From Sphingobacterium olei (lineage in GTDB: Bacteria > Bacteroidota > Bacteroidia > Sphingobacteriales > Sphingobacteriaceae), in contig NZ_SUME01000003.1 in NCBI RefSeq assembly GCF_005048855.1, positions 310,001 to 374,000 of the forward strand: DNA of 64,000 nucleotides. The letters run 5' to 3'. The notes beneath the pieces were generated by a model. The model had not been told where the DNA came from and made no database searches. It saw nothing but the letters and a program-made list of their open reading frames with translations. Positions 46,201-54,344 of the stretch are shown here, one piece after another (position 1 is the first letter of the stretch; each line of letters opens with the position of its first letter). The position numbers were made by a program, and so were the translations under genes.

Positions 46201-46869
46201 CTGATAACCTGTACTTACGATGGATACATCCTCAAGTGCTGCAACCAAAGGCTTCATGGCAATCACCACGCTATTTTGACCATTTAATGTTAATGTATCC
46301 GATTTATAACCGATGAAAGTCGTAATCAACGTTTCCTTACCCGTGAGGTTTCGCAAGCCAAACGATCCATCTGAAGCCGTTTTGGTAACCTGGTTGCTTC
46401 CTCGTACGGAAACACTGGCGCCGGCCATTGGTTCTCCTCTCTCATTCATTACCAATCCCCTTATATCTACGTTATGAATGGTAATGGTAACGTGTTGAGT
46501 GAGAGTGTTTTCCTTTTTACGTACAACAACCATGTTGTTCTGGATTTCGAAAGCTAAGGGCTGGTTTTTAAAAATAACCTCAAGAACTTCCTGAAGTTCC
46601 ATATTTTTTACCTGGAGATTTACAGGTTTCGCAGCTTTTAATACACTACCGTCTGCGACAAAGTCGTAACCGATCTGCGATTTAATTTTGGAGAAAATCC
46701 TTACTAGTGACGCGTTTTTTTCTGATAATGTAATTTTCTGTGCGAACCCTACTACGGGAACTTGCATAAGAAATGCTAAAAATATCATGCTGGTTAATCG
46801 CATAATTAGCAAGGTTTTGCGGCATATACCTTCAGGCATACCGGGTTTTCTGATATATTTTGTATACAT
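43282..46869 (-). CDS. SusC/RagA TonB-dependent transporter with STN signalling domain
   Basis: This 1195-residue protein has a signal segment (MRLTSMIFLAFLMQVPVVGF) after an N-terminal extension typical of this group (KPGMPEGICRKTLLI). An STN domain follows (about 50-115, SQIGYDFVADGSVLKAAKPV), then a CarboxypepD_reg-like domain (about 130-210), plug (GVSTIVGNYTQVSVEPLLVV and LKDAAAASIWGIQAANGVIV) and a barrel ending YSFQLNLSL. The STN domain marks receptors that signal through FecR to an ECF sigma factor, and both lie just upstream. The ligand cannot be read from sequence. Confidence 0.9.
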   Translation of the reverse strand: MYTKYIRKPGMPEGICRKTLLIMRLTSMIFLAFLMQVPVVGFAQKITLSEKNASLVRIFSKIKSQIGYDFVADGSVLKAAKPVNLQVKNMELQEVLEVIFKNQPLAFEIQNNMVVVRKKENTLTQHVTITIHNVDIRGLVMNERGEPMAGASVSVRGSNQVTKTASDGSFGLRNLTGKETLITTFIGYKSDTLTLNGQNSVVIAMKPLVAALEDVSIVSTGYQDLNRDRATGSFGIITAKEIAQFPTVSILERLQGLVPGVNISTKTTAGKSRNGTINIRGVSTIVGNYTQVSVEPLLVVDGFPSQISIENGALDLLNADDIQQVTFLKDAAAASIWGIQAANGVIVITTKRGKQNAAPSLNFSTTYSTGAKPRTDYGPMMSVADYIDLEKDMINKNYVEDLTQSAYISGNLTQAQAVIFKNKRGEISEAQMNAELAALAQYDNADQISEYLLQRQATKQYNLSLSGGGVNSSYYMSGSYNTDDRIYKGNKNKGYSFNLSTTSNLLKGRVAINTSLIYGNTTDKTNPAAALGMSMSPFGLRPYDLLVNSDGSTMYYDVFTIPSRARSLESQGYLPFRYSALDELNYNNTINTGNNLGLNVDVRTKITSWLNFSVSGNLGRNFTERENYQEPDSYEARIMINRATTINSAGQLVYGLPIGGKLITNNGSTKSYNLRGQLNINKNWNNKHELNAVLGNEIREVFNKTSGENRYGYNKEINSFTPVNPNGSYLDITGNRPAIGATSSPVVERTTRALSYYSTASYTYDSKYTVSASARFDDLNLLGVERRKRAIPLWSGGLSWNMKKESFLKDVEWLSALSGRFTYGFTGNAPQGYAPVTVIELQGTDGYSLLPNARIEKPAREDLAWEKTKMLNYGLDFSLFDSRISGTFEYYKKHTKDIFYELPINGTYGFSRTLFNAATLDGEGVDLGFSFALVRSKQVTWNNTINLSYNTNTIHDERFKLPIANMLAPGEEALYDGYPTDYLFTYKFAGLDEKGETLIEDPNEQGKLYTTWDFPFYDVKSYSGRTTSPWYGAYNTNVTYKRFDLGLQFQYQLGGVFLRPSVAETGFYLSRAGDLAQRWRKPGDELTTNVPGITSDYSQGFNYGTSVERYSNSDLLVRSRSNVKLNQVRLSYAVPQPVVAKMGIKALSLSVVCRNLGMIWAKNKEKIDPDYLFNVSNTYQLAPVRNYSFQLNLSL

Positions 46870-46903
46870 TTATTTCATCTTAGGGTTCTGTAGCATACCT
46901 CAA

Positions 46904-46994
46904 CTTTCCACGGGAAAGGTTACTACGGATTCGGTTGATCAGTTGTTTTTGGCCCAAGCCAAATTTTAATCAGGTTCCGATCTTCGGGATCTGG
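46904..46994 (-). promoter_or_regulatory. structured leader between fecR and susC: three stem-loops
   Basis: The 142-bp gap holds CTTTCC/GGAAAG arms (46904-46918), TTTGGC/GCCAAA arms (46948-46963) and a longer imperfect CAGGTTCCGA/TCGGGATCTG pair (about 46971-46994). None is followed by a T-run on the minus strand. They may shape mRNA processing or translation of susC; inference from symmetry only. Confidence 0.4.
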
Positions 46995-47011
46995 TTAATT
47001 TATTCAAGTAG

Positions 47012-48160
47012 TTATTTCGACACGTATACCTTCCTTCCTTCAACTTTAAAGTGAACTAATTTTGTGGATTCCAAAGCCCGGAGTATCTGGCTTATGTTTT
47101 TAGATCTGGAAACATTCCCTGAGAACGTACCTGTGGGGATGCTTCCCTCGTAAACGATCTGGATGTTATACCATCGTGCAATGTCACGCATAATGCTTTC
47201 TATACCCTTCTCAGTGAATATAAAATCGCCTTCTTTCCAGGCCATATTTTCTTCCAGGTTCGCTTTGGCGATACTGATAGACTCTCCTTGAAGTAGGGAT
47301 TCCTGTCCAGGACTCAGCACAATTTCATCCTCATAGATAACTTTTCCGTTATCATTCCATGTGGCAGCCTGAAAATTTACACGCACGCTGCCTTCTAGAA
47401 GGGTGGTTATCACGCTCGCCTCTTCCTTATAGGCTTTAATGTTAAAGTGCGTCCCTAAAACAGTTACGTGCTGTCCTTTTGTTTTTACAATAAATGGATG
47501 CGCCTCATCTTTTTCAATTTGAAAGAAAGCCTCGCCTTCGAGGTCCACTTGGCGGTTTTTTAATGCCGTGAAAGAGGTTGGGTATCTTAAAGAAGAACCG
47601 GCATTCAAAAATACCAATGATCCGTCAGGTAAACGCAAACGCGTTCGCTGCCCTCTTGCAGTTGATAAGCTATTGTATTCTACTTGACCTGATCTACTTT
47701 CTCTAATTTCGTAAAGAATGCTACCGTCTGCTGCCTTTGAAATTTTTACTCCTCCCTGTCTCGCGATATCTCCAGTAATCGTGTTATTGATCGATATTTT
47801 TTCTCCATTTGCCAAAGTCAAAGTTGCTCCCTCTTTTCCCGGAGCAATATCATTAGCATAAGAAATTGTTTTTACGGCTGTTCTATCTGGCTGGTTGCTG
47901 AAGTAAAACAGACTAGCACCTAATACAGCTATAAATAATGCAGCAGCTATTGCAATGCGTGGCCATAGTTTGACTTTACGAATCATTGGTCCTGGCAGAT
48001 TCTGCTTTATCAATTCTAGCTGTTGCTGCTTTTGCGCATCATTGAATCCTGAAGTATCCTGCACATTTAATGCAGCATACCATTTTTCAACAATAGTCTG
48101 TTCAAGGGGATCTGCCTCCCCACTTATGTATCTCTTTAATAATTTTTCTGACTCTTTCAT
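47012..48160 (-). CDS. FecR-type anti-sigma factor
   Basis: This 382-residue protein has a cytoplasmic N-terminal region (KESEKLLKRYISGEADPLEQ), one membrane segment (PRIAIAAALFIAVLGASLF) near residue 90, a periplasmic FecR domain (TARGQRTRLRLPDGSLVFLN; DLEGEAFFQIEKDEAHPFIV) and a C-terminal DUF4974-like domain that resembles an STN (WYNIQIVYEGSIPTGTFSGN). It should hold the ECF sigma factor inactive until the receptor is loaded. Confidence 0.9.
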   Translation of the reverse strand: MKESEKLLKRYISGEADPLEQTIVEKWYAALNVQDTSGFNDAQKQQQLELIKQNLPGPMIRKVKLWPRIAIAAALFIAVLGASLFYFSNQPDRTAVKTISYANDIAPGKEGATLTLANGEKISINNTITGDIARQGGVKISKAADGSILYEIRESRSGQVEYNSLSTARGQRTRLRLPDGSLVFLNAGSSLRYPTSFTALKNRQVDLEGEAFFQIEKDEAHPFIVKTKGQHVTVLGTHFNIKAYKEEASVITTLLEGSVRVNFQAATWNDNGKVIYEDEIVLSPGQESLLQGESISIAKANLEENMAWKEGDFIFTEKGIESIMRDIARWYNIQIVYEGSIPTGTFSGNVSRSKNISQILRALESTKLVHFKVEGRKVYVSK

Positions 48161-48374
48161 TGCCTAAAATAGGGAAATGTTTTACCCCCATTTATAGTTA
48201 AGACAAACAAACTCGCCCGAACAAGTATCCGAGATTAAAAAAAAGTTAAATAAATGTAAGGTTCTGCTTTTAATAGTTTGTTTTATCGGTGTTTTATTTG
48301 TTTTTGTGTTGAAATTCAAGCGAAAAGTTCCATGAAAGATAGTATTCATGGAGAATTTAGGAAATAAGGGGTGA

Positions 48375-48947
48375 TTAAGGGAAGAAAAAAGTTATGAAGT
48401 ATAATGAGCCGAGTTTTTTTCTTAAAATTTTAAGCACATTGGTTATTTGTTTAGATACTGTCGTTTCTGAGGTACCTAGCAGTTCTGCAATCTGTTTATG
48501 GGAAAGTCCCTCTTCACGGCTTAATTTATACACTTCTCGCATGCGTGTTGGTAGAGCATCGATTTCCTTTTGTATAAGCTCTGTGAATTCTCTTTCTCGA
48601 ATCTGAAGGTCGATCAGGTAGTTCCCTTCATTAATAAATTCCTCCAGTGATTCAAGATAATGCATCTCTTTTCTCCGCTTATAAATCAAATTGAGAGAGC
48701 GGTTCCTAATGGCTGTAAACAGGTAGTTGGACAATCCTGTAGTTATATTGAGAGATATTCTCTTATCCCAAAGTTCAGTAAACAACTCCTGAATAACATC
48801 TTGGACATCCTGAGCGTCACCAATTTTCTTATAGGCATGTTGCTGAAGCAGCACTTTATAGCGGTCATATATTTCCAAAAATGCCTTGTGGTCGCCTTCT
48901 TTTAGAAGCGTCATGAGTTCAGTTTCGGTTTGATTACTATATACCAT
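48375..48947 (-). CDS. ECF-type RNA polymerase sigma factor
   Basis: I take the start at 48947 (MVYSNQTETELMTLLKEGDH), which aligns with the family; the frame extends to 48968. Region 2 reads GDHKAFLEIYDRYKVLLQQH and IQELFTELWDKR; region 4 carries the HTH LSHKQIAELLGTSETTVSKQ. It is of the type encoded beside FecR and SusC in Bacteroidota. It lies 214 bp upstream of the FecR gene on the same strand and is expected to drive this locus. Confidence 0.88.
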   Translation of the reverse strand: MVYSNQTETELMTLLKEGDHKAFLEIYDRYKVLLQQHAYKKIGDAQDVQDVIQELFTELWDKRISLNITTGLSNYLFTAIRNRSLNLIYKRRKEMHYLESLEEFINEGNYLIDLQIREREFTELIQKEIDALPTRMREVYKLSREEGLSHKQIAELLGTSETTVSKQITNVLKILRKKLGSLYFITFFFP

Positions 48948-48968
48948 AATAATGATTTCTATTGTCAA

Positions 48969-49404
48969 TCAGCGACAGATAGTTCGATAATTTAATAAAG
49001 CATGGGGAAATCATATGAATTTAGTGATTTCTGTTAAAAATGGGCAATATTTAATATAGCAAAACGGATAATCCGTAACTAAAATAACTTTCTGGAATAA
49101 TTCGCAAACAAACGCCCCAAAAAAAACTAAAAAAGATTTTATAATTTTTAACCTAAGTCAAAGCAATGTCGTCGTATAAATCCCGAAAATTGGCGTATCT
49201 CTATAAATTTAATATGCGAATTTAATCAAAATTTCCAAATAATGCAATCTGTTGGTCTTTATAGAAAGGATCATTGTACTGCTTGTTTGAATGTTTACTT
49301 CGCAATTCCTAATGTCAGGATGACAAAATGAAAAGTATAATGTGCGACGCGTTACTATAGTAAAATATTGCCCTCATTTGGATTACGCTATAATATTACA
49401 CATT
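48969..49404. other. A+T-rich gene-free region upstream of the sigma factor
   Basis: No gene was seen in these 436 bp. An ACGGAT-A-ATCCGT dyad lies at 49064-49076, about 115 bp upstream of the sigma-factor start, and could be an operator. A TCAGGATGACAA fragment near 49315 matches the tail of the inverted-repeat element at 14042-14105. The rest shows no structure I can name. Confidence 0.5.
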
Positions 49405-49629
49405 CTAAGAATCTGACTCGTCTAAACTTAAGTCTGCACAGAGAATTTTCATCATTTCGCAAGGATCTGTATCAATAGCTAATGCGATCAAGTACATTTC
49501 ATCTAAACGTAGTTTGGCGCTATCGGTCATGGTTAATTCGTTAATTCTAGCCTTGCTGAGTCCAGTTTTACGGGCCACCATCGATTTATTAACTGATTTC
49601 TTTGCTAAGTATTCTCCTAGTTTAGTCAT
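49405..49629 (-). CDS. small XRE-type DNA-binding protein
   Basis: This 74-residue protein is almost entirely an HTH domain: YLAKKSVNKSMVARKTGLSK with recognition-helix region KARINELTM. It is a Cro/XRE-type regulator without an effector domain. It is divergent from the next gene, and a 12-bp direct repeat lies between them. It could repress both genes. Confidence 0.75.
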   Translation of the reverse strand: MTKLGEYLAKKSVNKSMVARKTGLSKARINELTMTDSAKLRLDEMYLIALAIDTDPCEMMKILCADLSLDESDS

Positions 49630-49641
49630 TGCTATTGTGTC

Positions 49642-49727
49642 TATTTGTATAGATAAATGTATGAAATGTAAATAATTTTTAAACAGATGTTTTGAATATT
49701 GATATTTAATCTATTTATTTGTATAGA
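49642..49727. promoter_or_regulatory. 12-bp direct repeat between divergent regulators
   Basis: TATTTGTATAGA occurs exactly at 49642-49653 and again at 49716-49727, 74 bp apart, one copy near each divergent start codon. This is the arrangement expected for operator sites of a shared repressor, such as the small XRE protein. The A+T richness makes chance recurrence possible. Confidence 0.45.
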
Positions 49728-49755
49728 AAAACTATATAAATCAAATTTAGAAATT

Positions 49756-50415
49756 ATGAAAGAAAGGAAATTTAAACCTACAACAAAGGTGTACAGACGG
49801 ATGTATACCCCCTTTGAAATGATAATGTATTACCGTATGATGTTATTACGGATTTCTCGGCATTTATCTCCTATTGAGATTTCTTTTTTAATGGGAAAGC
49901 GTCTGGATTTTATACGTAAAGTAGAGACATTTAAATTTAAGAAGTTAACGATAGTAGATCTGCTTAGGATGGAGCGGGCTTTGGATCTAAAAAGTATAGG
50001 GTTTCTTTTTTCGGAAGGACAAGAAAGCCTCAATGATAACTACTCTTATCAACTGACCTATATGGTATTAGAAAGCCAAACTGTCTATCAGGTTGAAAGG
50101 TTAGATAGTGTAGAGAATGCCTTTGTTAATGAATTCAGATTGATCGATAAGAGACATGATATAGATCCATATACCGTGTCAACTTCGACTGAGTTAGACA
50201 AAATACACACCTGTATGCGAGAGCTATTTGCCGAAGGTTATTTTAAAGATAAAAGGGATCCGTATGAAATTTACACGAAGTGTTGCACCGACATGGATCA
50301 ATATTTAAAGCCAAAAAATGTGCTAAGCGTTTTACAAGGTGATTCAGAACAATCTTTCGCTATTCAGCGGATGGAAAGCAAAGACGGAGCTTTCTATATG
50401 GAACGTGAGGTGTAA
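49756..50415 (+). CDS. HTH-like protein of Sphingobacteriaceae type, function unknown
   Basis: The start is placed at 49756 (MKERKFKPTTKVYRRMYTPF), since the preceding 19 codons of the open frame are A+T-rich and lie over the probable operator. In the N-terminal 90 residues, FEMIMYYRMMLLRISRHLSP and IEISFLMGKRLDFIRKVETF suggest an XRE-like HTH. The C-terminal 100 residues match nothing I know. It may regulate or pair with the small XRE protein. Confidence 0.6.
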   Translation: MKERKFKPTTKVYRRMYTPFEMIMYYRMMLLRISRHLSPIEISFLMGKRLDFIRKVETFKFKKLTIVDLLRMERALDLKSIGFLFSEGQESLNDNYSYQLTYMVLESQTVYQVERLDSVENAFVNEFRLIDKRHDIDPYTVSTSTELDKIHTCMRELFAEGYFKDKRDPYEIYTKCCTDMDQYLKPKNVLSVLQGDSEQSFAIQRMESKDGAFYMEREV

Positions 50416-50506
50416 AAATTAAATAAAATCTTTAAGTCGTAGGATTTTACCGATTATTAACCAATTTCCCCAAAATCGGTTTATTTAAGTTCGCACCCCC
50501 TGCGGC

Positions 50507-51679
50507 TTATTTATAAAGACTTCCGTCCGATGCTTCGTTCCAGCTCCTGACGAGATACTTACTGCGCTTTTGGGATTGATTGCCTCCGTAGATCAAAACC
50601 TTTTGCACATGTGTTTCCTGATAGCTTTCGAATTTGTCCAACTGTTTAAACATTTCTGTGGTTATTGTCTTAGCCGCTTTTATTTCTGTCGCTATAAAGG
50701 TGCGGTCAACCTTCCAAAGGAGGTCGATTTCATTTCCGTTACTGTCCTGCCAGAAATATAGATCGTTAAATTGATAAAGGTGATTGGTGCTTTTTATGTG
50801 CTCTGCTATAATCATATTTTCGAATATGTTACCTCGAGCCTGATCCAATAACAATTGTTCTGTTGTTTTTATACCTAAAAGAAAACATAATAATCCGGCA
50901 TCGTAAAAGTAAAGTTTGGGTGTTTTGACTAATCGCTTATTCCTGTTTTCGTAATAGGGGTGAAGTAGAAATGTGATGTAACTGCTTTCTAAAATAGACA
51001 ACCATTCTTTAGCCGTATTAAAAGATATATCGGCTTCGTTAGCCAGCGCAGAAAGGTTGAGCAGTTGACCAGCCCTGTTGGCACATAGCTTGATGAATTG
51101 TCTAAACTGTCGGAAATCCTTTATTTTTAATAGCTCGGTAACGTCTTTATCGATGTAAGTCTGTAAATAATTGCTGTAAAAGATGGAAGGGTTAATCTCC
51201 CGATCATAAATAGCAGGATAAAAACCCCGCAGTGTATTGTCGGCATAGTCTTCGGATAGAAGTTGGTGTGCTTTTAGTTCTTCTAAGTCAAATGGGAGTA
51301 GTTTGAACAAGGCTACTCTGCCCGCTAGAGATTGCGTTATACTTTTTAGTAAATTAAAGTTTTGAGAACCGGATAAAATATATTGCCCCATAAGTCCGCT
51401 TTCATCTACGCGCCCCTGTAGATAAGAGAACAGCTGAGGGACACGTTGTATTTCGTCCAGAATGACGTATTTATCATAAAGATCCAAAAAAGCCGTCGGA
51501 TCGGATTCGGCAAACTCCCGAATGTCTGGATCTTCCAAAGAAATATAGCGATATGTAGGGAACGTGTTTTTGAGCAATGTCGTTTTCCCAGACTGTCTGG
51601 GGCCAGTAAGGGCTATGATAGGATACTTGTCCTTTACTTCGTTTATTTTATTCGCTATCCTTCTGGTTACAAACATCAT
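50507..51679 (-). CDS. AAA-family ATPase with DUF4143 domain
   Basis: This 390-residue protein has Walker A LTGPRQSGKTTLLKN (residues 25-39), Walker B YVILDEIQRVPQ and a sensor-like YILSGSQNFNLLKS, then a DUF4143 C-terminal half (DEISFNTAKEWLSILESSYI; FENMIIAEHIKS; LYFWQDSNGNEIDLLW). The last stretch looks like a PD-(D/E)xK-type nuclease remnant (NEIDLLW, FIATEIKAAK), common in this family. The family's function is unknown. A four-fold 23-bp repeat directly overlaps its promoter. Confidence 0.85.
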   Translation of the reverse strand: MMFVTRRIANKINEVKDKYPIIALTGPRQSGKTTLLKNTFPTYRYISLEDPDIREFAESDPTAFLDLYDKYVILDEIQRVPQLFSYLQGRVDESGLMGQYILSGSQNFNLLKSITQSLAGRVALFKLLPFDLEELKAHQLLSEDYADNTLRGFYPAIYDREINPSIFYSNYLQTYIDKDVTELLKIKDFRQFRQFIKLCANRAGQLLNLSALANEADISFNTAKEWLSILESSYITFLLHPYYENRNKRLVKTPKLYFYDAGLLCFLLGIKTTEQLLLDQARGNIFENMIIAEHIKSTNHLYQFNDLYFWQDSNGNEIDLLWKVDRTFIATEIKAAKTITTEMFKQLDKFESYQETHVQKVLIYGGNQSQKRSKYLVRSWNEASDGSLYK

Positions 51680-51696
51680 TCAATCCTTTGACAGGA

Positions 51697-51704
51697 CAAA
51701 TATA
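51697..51704 (-). promoter_or_regulatory. -7 box of the DUF4143 ATPase gene
   Basis: The minus strand reads TATATTTG, an exact TAnnTTTG, about 18 bp upstream of the start codon at 51679. The expected -33 position (around 51725) falls inside the first 23-bp repeat unit. Confidence 0.55.
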
Positions 51705-51711
51705 AATCATT

Positions 51712-51803
51712 TTGATGAAATTACATAACTTATATTGATGAAATTACATAGACTATACTGATGAAATTACATAACTTCTATTGATGAAATTACATAACTT
51801 CGG
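51712..51803. repeat. four 23-bp direct repeats upstream of the DUF4143 ATPase
   Basis: Units begin at 51712, 51735, 51758 and 51781. Each contains TGATGAAATTACATA followed by a short variable end (ACTTATA, GACTATA, ACTTCTA, ACTTCGG). There is no spacer, so it is not a CRISPR. The array abuts the -7 box of the ATPase gene and covers its -33 region, suggesting an iterated operator. Confidence 0.85.
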
Positions 51804-51877
51804 TATTGCATAAATGATGATATACTTAAGTTTGTAGACATCCTTGTTCTTTGTTCCTTTATCCTTATTCCAACCTG

Positions 51878-54259
51878 CTACTCATCCCTCAAGCTATCTA
51901 CAGGATTTGCCCGTGCGGCTTTGATAGATTCGTAACTAACCGTTAAAAGTGCCACTACAAAAGTCAAAAAAGCAGCCGTGCCGAAAATAATCCAATTGAT
52001 TTCGATACGATAGGCGAAACCGGACAACCACGTTGATGCCCCGTACCAAGATACAGGAATGGCAATAACAATTGCCAAAATCAATAACCCGAGGAAACTT
52101 TTGGTCAGAAGATATACAATGCCTGCGACGGACGAACCGAGGACTTTTCGGATTCCGATCTCCTTAAAACGTTGTTCGGCCAGAAAAGAGGATAGTCCAT
52201 ATAGACCCAAGCAGGAGATGAAAATTCCCAAACCAGCAAATATATTGAAAAGATTACCCAAACGATGCTCGCTTTCATATAGCTTATCTAACTCTTGATC
52301 GACAAACCCATAGGAAAAAGGAAAGTTGGGGTTGAAACTAGTATTGATTTCCTCTAACAGTCTTATGGTAGCCTGTAGTTGATGTGGCTGTGCCTTTACT
52401 ACAAACATTCCGCCCCAATCGTTAAACCGCAGCATTAAAGGTTCGATGATTTGACTAGCGGGTTTAAAATTGAAATCTTTTACCACTCCGATGATCTCAC
52501 CTTTAACGCCCCATAACGTAAATGGCATACCGATCGCATCGTGGGGAGAAATCCCCATGATGTCGGCTAATCTTTCATTGATGATGTAATTGCTACTATC
52601 TTGGTATTCTTTAGAAAATGGTCGGCCGGCAACCATTTTTATATCAAATACATCAATAAAGCTTTCGCTGACATCCATCATAGGTACAATGAGATCAGAA
52701 TTAGGATCTTTTCCTTCGTATTGAAAATCGACAGTTCCGCTTTTTAGGTTCGAAGGGATCATATCAATGACCGTGAAATTTGATGTCAAGGAATTTTGTG
52801 CTAACGCATCTTTATAAGCAGCCTGTTTGCCCCAAATTTCCCCATTCATTTCTACATAGATCAAATTGGATTTATCAAATCCAATATTTCGATTTTTGAT
52901 AAAGTTTAACTGTTTGTAAATGACAATAGTTCCTACCAATAAAAATATGGATACCACAAATTGGATCACCACCAACGCATTTCTAAATATCAGATGACCA
53001 TGGTTGCTCGTGGTAAGCACGCCTTTAAGCACGTTGATTGGTTTAAATCCGGATAGATACAATGCAGGATAACAACCAGAAAGAATCCCTGTAAAGAGTG
53101 ATATGCTTAAGAGGGTAATTATTATGTTAGAATCGAAAATGTGTGTTTCTAACGTTTTCCCGATTAATAGACTAAAGACTGGTGAGATGAGCCATACCAA
53201 TGTCATTCCTAGAATGAGGGATATATAGGTGATCAACATGGATTCTCCAAAAAACTGAAAGACGAGCTGTAGACGCTTTGCCCCGACAACTTTTCTTAAT
53301 CCAACTTCTTTTGCTCTCCGTGCCGAACGTGCTGTTGTAAGGTTCATGAAGTTAATGCAGGCTACAACCAGAATAAATATGGCTACCAAAAACAGCGTAT
53401 TCACATATAAATGGTTACCTCGTCCTGCAAAATCAACCTGAAAATTACCAGAGTATAGATGGATATCAGGTAATGCCTGTAAATGAAAAGTTGTTTTTAA
53501 TAAAGAGCCTGATACATGTTCTCGATAGATGCCTGCAATTTCTTGCTCCAGTTTCTGACGATTAGACGAAGAGGAAATATAGTTTTCATCCAGCTCAATA
53601 TATCCGTAATTGACAAAGTTTCTCCAGTCTTCTTTTGTCTCGTACATCCAATTGTCTGGGCTGATAGCTGTCATTGGAAGGAGGTAATCAAACTGAAAGT
53701 GTGTGTTGTTTGGTAGATCAGCTAATACTGCAGATATTGTTACAAGTTTTCGGTTGTCTTGTTTTAATGTTTGGCCTACAACATTTGTCTTTCCAAAATA
53801 TTTCTTGGCCATACTTTCTGTAATGAGTATCGAGTTGGCATCCTGAAAAGCCGTGTGCCGATTACCGGCTATAAGAGAGAAAGAAAACATGTTCAAAAAC
53901 GTAGTGTCAACATAATAGCCTCCTTTTTCTTCAAAACGAATGCCTTTGTTTTCAAAAGTTTGATTGATCTGATGGCTAATACGGGTATAGCGTTTGATAG
54001 AAGGACTTCGTTCAGCGATTTTAGGTGCAAGAGGAGGGGGAACAACCGCAGCTTTAAAATCTTCCGACAAACCGCTTGTAATGCGATAGATCTTGGAGGC
54101 ATTTTGGTGAAAATTGTCATAGCTTCGTTCATTGAAAACCCATAATAGTATCAGTACACTTGACGCTATCCCTACAGACAAGCCAAGAATATTCAGTAGT
54201 GAAAACGCTTTATATTTCCAAAGGTTGCGAATCGCTATTTTTAGATAGTTCTTTATCAT
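51878..54259 (-). CDS. FtsX/MacB-type ABC permease 1 of 5
   Basis: This 793-residue permease has an N-terminal membrane helix (LNILGLSVGIASSVLILLWV), a MacB-type periplasmic domain, a three-helix FtsX block after RAKEVGLRKVVGAKR, a second periplasmic domain and a final FtsX block after RFKEIGIRKVLGSSV, ending NPVDSLRDE. Its last block diverges from those of permeases 2-4. Such double-FtsX permeases work with a LolD/MacB-type ATPase and often act by mechanotransmission rather than pore transport. It is the last gene of the visible array. Confidence 0.85.
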   Translation of the reverse strand: MIKNYLKIAIRNLWKYKAFSLLNILGLSVGIASSVLILLWVFNERSYDNFHQNASKIYRITSGLSEDFKAAVVPPPLAPKIAERSPSIKRYTRISHQINQTFENKGIRFEEKGGYYVDTTFLNMFSFSLIAGNRHTAFQDANSILITESMAKKYFGKTNVVGQTLKQDNRKLVTISAVLADLPNNTHFQFDYLLPMTAISPDNWMYETKEDWRNFVNYGYIELDENYISSSSNRQKLEQEIAGIYREHVSGSLLKTTFHLQALPDIHLYSGNFQVDFAGRGNHLYVNTLFLVAIFILVVACINFMNLTTARSARRAKEVGLRKVVGAKRLQLVFQFFGESMLITYISLILGMTLVWLISPVFSLLIGKTLETHIFDSNIIITLLSISLFTGILSGCYPALYLSGFKPINVLKGVLTTSNHGHLIFRNALVVIQFVVSIFLLVGTIVIYKQLNFIKNRNIGFDKSNLIYVEMNGEIWGKQAAYKDALAQNSLTSNFTVIDMIPSNLKSGTVDFQYEGKDPNSDLIVPMMDVSESFIDVFDIKMVAGRPFSKEYQDSSNYIINERLADIMGISPHDAIGMPFTLWGVKGEIIGVVKDFNFKPASQIIEPLMLRFNDWGGMFVVKAQPHQLQATIRLLEEINTSFNPNFPFSYGFVDQELDKLYESEHRLGNLFNIFAGLGIFISCLGLYGLSSFLAEQRFKEIGIRKVLGSSVAGIVYLLTKSFLGLLILAIVIAIPVSWYGASTWLSGFAYRIEINWIIFGTAAFLTFVVALLTVSYESIKAARANPVDSLRDE

Positions 54260-54344
54260 TTTCGGTATCGAGATCTAGTTATTATCTACAATCTGTTATC
54301 ATTTTTTTTTGTCCTTACTTCCTTTGGAGGGACTGGAGGAAGAT

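Noticed and set aside
51712..51803. Short direct repeats considered as a CRISPR array
   Set aside because: Units follow each other without spacers, there are only four, and no cas genes are near. They overlap a promoter instead.
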